Shown here: positions 6,506-8,001 of the stretch, one piece after another
How the letters are laid out: each line of letters opens with the position of its first letter
Numbering within the stretch: the first letter of the stretch is position 1
NCBI GenBank assembly: GCA_945861845.1
Contig: CAMAWS010000128.1
Span: forward strand, 1 to 8,001
Source of the DNA: Candidatus Sulfopaludibacter sp. SbA3
GTDB lineage: Bacteria; Acidobacteriota; Terriglobia; 20CM-2-55-15
Direction of reading: 5' to 3'
Length of the DNA stretch: 8,001 bases
Program-made: the position numbers and the translations under genes
Notes under the pieces: model-generated
Database searches by the model: none
What the model was told of the DNA's origin: nothing
What the model saw: only the letters and a program-made list of their open reading frames with translations

Positions 6506-7065
6506 GAAGACTTTTGGGAATCATATTGTTTGCAGAATTATTCCTTACTGTTGCGCCCGCACCTGCGCAGTCGTTGGCGGACGTGGCGCGCACAGAGCGG
6601 GATCGAAGGAGGGAAGCTTCAAACAAGGTCTACACGAATTCAGACCTGCCGGCAGCAGCGGCCCCGGCTCCAACTCCTGCCACGCCAGGCGCTGAAACCA
6701 AGACTGGCGAGGCAAAGCCTGCCGAAGCTTCGGAACTAAAGCCGGCCGCCCGTCCAACGGGTCCCACCGATAACAAGGGCCGCGATGAGAAATACTGGCG
6801 GAGCGCGTTTCAGGCAGCGAGAGCCGAAATCAAGTCCGCGCAGGATGACGTTCGCATCGCGGAACTGAAGGTGAACGACCTGAACAGGCAACTGATGACG
6901 GAGACGAGCCTCTACAACCGCGAATACCGTCTTGCGGGCGAAATCGATGCGGCAAAGGCCGCGCTTGAAAAGTCCCGCCTGAATGTCGAAAGCGCCAGGC
7001 AAAAACTCGCGGGCCTGGAAGAGGAACTGCGCCGTTCCAATGGCCCTTCGGGCTGGGCGAGCTAG
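6502..7065 (+). CDS. Secreted Ala/Pro-rich coiled-coil protein, function unknown
   Basis: 187 residues. Residues 1-22 form a signal peptide (MRR, hydrophobic LLGIILFAELFLTV, then APAPA before Gln23), so the product should be periplasmic. The mature N-terminus SLADVARTERDRRRE (24-38) and KVYTNSDLP (42-50) is followed by an Ala/Pro/Glu-rich linker (51-90). A long charged helix with coiled-coil character runs from about 96 to 178 (EKYWRSAFQAARAEIKSAQ onward) and ends in LRRSNGPSGWAS. I associate this arrangement with small secreted proteins of Acidobacteriota that have no assigned role. The start is clear: the ATG overlaps the mrcA stop by 4 bases and GAGG lies 8 bases upstream. The tight coupling suggests a structural or accessory role in envelope growth, but that is inference from position only. 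Confidence 0.85.
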   Translation: MRRLLGIILFAELFLTVAPAPAQSLADVARTERDRRREASNKVYTNSDLPAAAAPAPTPATPGAETKTGEAKPAEASELKPAARPTGPTDNKGRDEKYWRSAFQAARAEIKSAQDDVRIAELKVNDLNRQLMTETSLYNREYRLAGEIDAAKAALEKSRLNVESARQKLAGLEEELRRSNGPSGWAS

Positions 7066-7073
7066 TACCGCAC

Positions 7074-7955
7074 TTGATATATCTCGGAATCGACGGCGGC
7101 GGAACGAAGACCGTTTTTCTTGTCGCCGATGATCAACTCCACGAGCTGCAACGGTTCGAGACCGGACCCTCCAACTGGTTTTCTACCGGTGAAGACGCAT
7201 CCCGGAAAGCGATCAGCGACGGGATTTCACTTCTAAGACATCGTCCCGATGCCGTCTGTGCCGGATTCGCGGGCGCCGGACGCCCGGAAAGCCTCGCCTT
7301 TTACACACGAACATTGCAGGCCCTGCTGCCGCACGCCCGCATCGTCGTGGAGTCCGATGCATTTACGGGATATATCGGAGCCATCGGACCAGTACCTGGC
7401 GTACTTCTCATTGCAGGGACCGGATCCATATGCCTTGGCCGGAAGGCGGACCAGACCGCAGTTCGCGTTGGAGGCTGGGGCCCCCAGTTCAGCGATGAAG
7501 GCAGCGGCTTCTGGATTGGCCGGGAGGCCATTCGAACCGCGCTCATTCTTGCGGACAGGCGCGAACAGGCCGATTTTACCGATATCGTCGCCAGGTCACT
7601 GGGAATTGCTTCCATTCACGACATCGTGTCGGCCTGGAATACCGGACGCATCGCCGTGCCCCACATCGCAGCGCTTTTTCCGGAAGTCGCAAAGCTCTAT
7701 CCTTCCGAGCCGGCTGGCCGAATCCTGAAGGAAGCAGCGGCGCATTTGCGCCGTCTCACCGAAAGCGCAGTGGAGCTGGTCCAGGTTGAAGGCTGCGTAA
7801 TCTCGCTCGCCGGATCAGTGGCCCGGCACCCGCTGATGCGAGACTTGATTGGAATCGATTTTACCGACCCCAGGCATCCGCCGGAGCGGGGCGCGGTGAT
7901 CTGGGCTCGAGAGTGTCGGGCACAGGACGGTTTCAAAGGATCTGGTGATGGGTGA
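7074..7955 (+). CDS. BadF/BadG/BcrA-type ATPase, N-acetylglucosamine-kinase-like sugar kinase
   Basis: 293 residues of the actin-like ATPase fold (BadF/BadG/BcrA/BcrD family). Motifs in order: LGIDGGGTKT (4-13, phosphate 1), AGFAGAGRPES (63-73), VESDAF (92-97, Asp95 the likely catalytic base), LLIAGTGSICLGR (111-123, phosphate 2), GGWGPQFSDEGSGFWIGR (133-150) and ISLAGSVARHPLM (243-255, adenosine motif). Length and layout match GlcNAc or MurNAc kinases better than the benzoyl-CoA reductase activators, because no [4Fe-4S] Cys pair is seen. It probably phosphorylates an amino sugar in the cytoplasm, and its place after a peptidoglycan synthase fits cell-wall sugar recycling. Substrate identity is inferred. 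The TTG at 7074 gives the family's canonical N-terminus, 8 bases after the previous stop; no ATG or GTG is available close by in frame. GGGCGAG about 11 bases upstream is a weak ribosome-binding site. Confidence 0.87.
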   Translation: MIYLGIDGGGTKTVFLVADDQLHELQRFETGPSNWFSTGEDASRKAISDGISLLRHRPDAVCAGFAGAGRPESLAFYTRTLQALLPHARIVVESDAFTGYIGAIGPVPGVLLIAGTGSICLGRKADQTAVRVGGWGPQFSDEGSGFWIGREAIRTALILADRREQADFTDIVARSLGIASIHDIVSAWNTGRIAVPHIAALFPEVAKLYPSEPAGRILKEAAAHLRRLTESAVELVQVEGCVISLAGSVARHPLMRDLIGIDFTDPRHPPERGAVIWARECRAQDGFKGSGDG

Positions 7956-7983
7956 GTTTGAAAAACCTTGAGGGCTGAATTTC

Positions 7984-7997
7984 GGAGGTACGCTGTG
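7984..7997 (+). promoter_or_regulatory. Strong Shine-Dalgarno and GTG start of a following gene at the edge
   Basis: GGAGG at 7984-7988 is followed after 6 bases by GTG at 7995-7997, an ideal ribosome-binding arrangement, 39 bases after the kinase stop. Only two full codons are visible, so the gene cannot be identified. It would be a fourth member of the envelope operon. Confidence 0.35.
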
Positions 7998-8001
7998 GGG
8001 G

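Noticed and set aside
1..8001. CRISPR array, tRNA or rRNA gene
   Set aside because: No regularly spaced direct repeats and no cloverleaf or rRNA-like sequence were seen on either strand.

Overview
The window has two unlike halves. The right half (about 4290-8001, + strand) is a compact chromosomal operon: a class A penicillin-binding protein (mrcA type), a secreted alanine/proline-rich coiled-coil protein that overlaps it by 4 bases, and a BadF/N-acetylglucosamine-kinase-type sugar kinase 8 bases further on. The left half (1 to about 4175) is accessory. It holds the N-terminal two thirds of a BREX phage-defence PglZ protein that runs off the left edge, a YhcG/DUF1016 PD-(D/E)xK nuclease just upstream of it, and a field of gene debris.

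The organism is probably an Acidobacteriota member or a close relative, with moderate-to-high GC. This is inferred from the style of three proteins: the penicillin-binding protein with a YCN variant in its fourth glycosyltransferase motif, the small secreted protein with N-terminal SLADVAR and KVYTNSDLP motifs and a GWA-type C-terminus, and the BadF kinase. It rests on remembered family resemblance, not on a search.

Layout: 1-1646 (-) pglZ, partial. 1647-1823, a promoter-like intergenic region with an 8-base inverted repeat and a 9-base direct repeat. 1824-2897 (-) yhcG-type nuclease gene. 2898-3057, a short leader with a tiny overlapping reading frame. 3058-3687 (-) the C-terminal part of an unrecognised conserved protein with no credible start codon. 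3642-3989 (+) the C-terminal part of another protein, meeting the previous one head to head. 4098-4175 (+) the last 25 codons of an addiction-module antitoxin. 4176-4297, the mrcA promoter region, with TATAAT so close to the ATG that the transcript is probably leaderless. Then the three-gene cell-envelope operon, and a strong ribosome-binding site at the right edge for a further gene.

Functionally, the left side is the edge of a defence island next to a housekeeping cell-wall operon. PglZ is a core BREX component, and the nuclease is a common passenger of restriction and BREX loci. No brxC or pglX lies between them and the envelope operon, so if the system is complete its other genes must lie beyond the left edge. 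The 3.0-4.2 kb stretch looks like a scar of repeated insertion and deletion at the island boundary.
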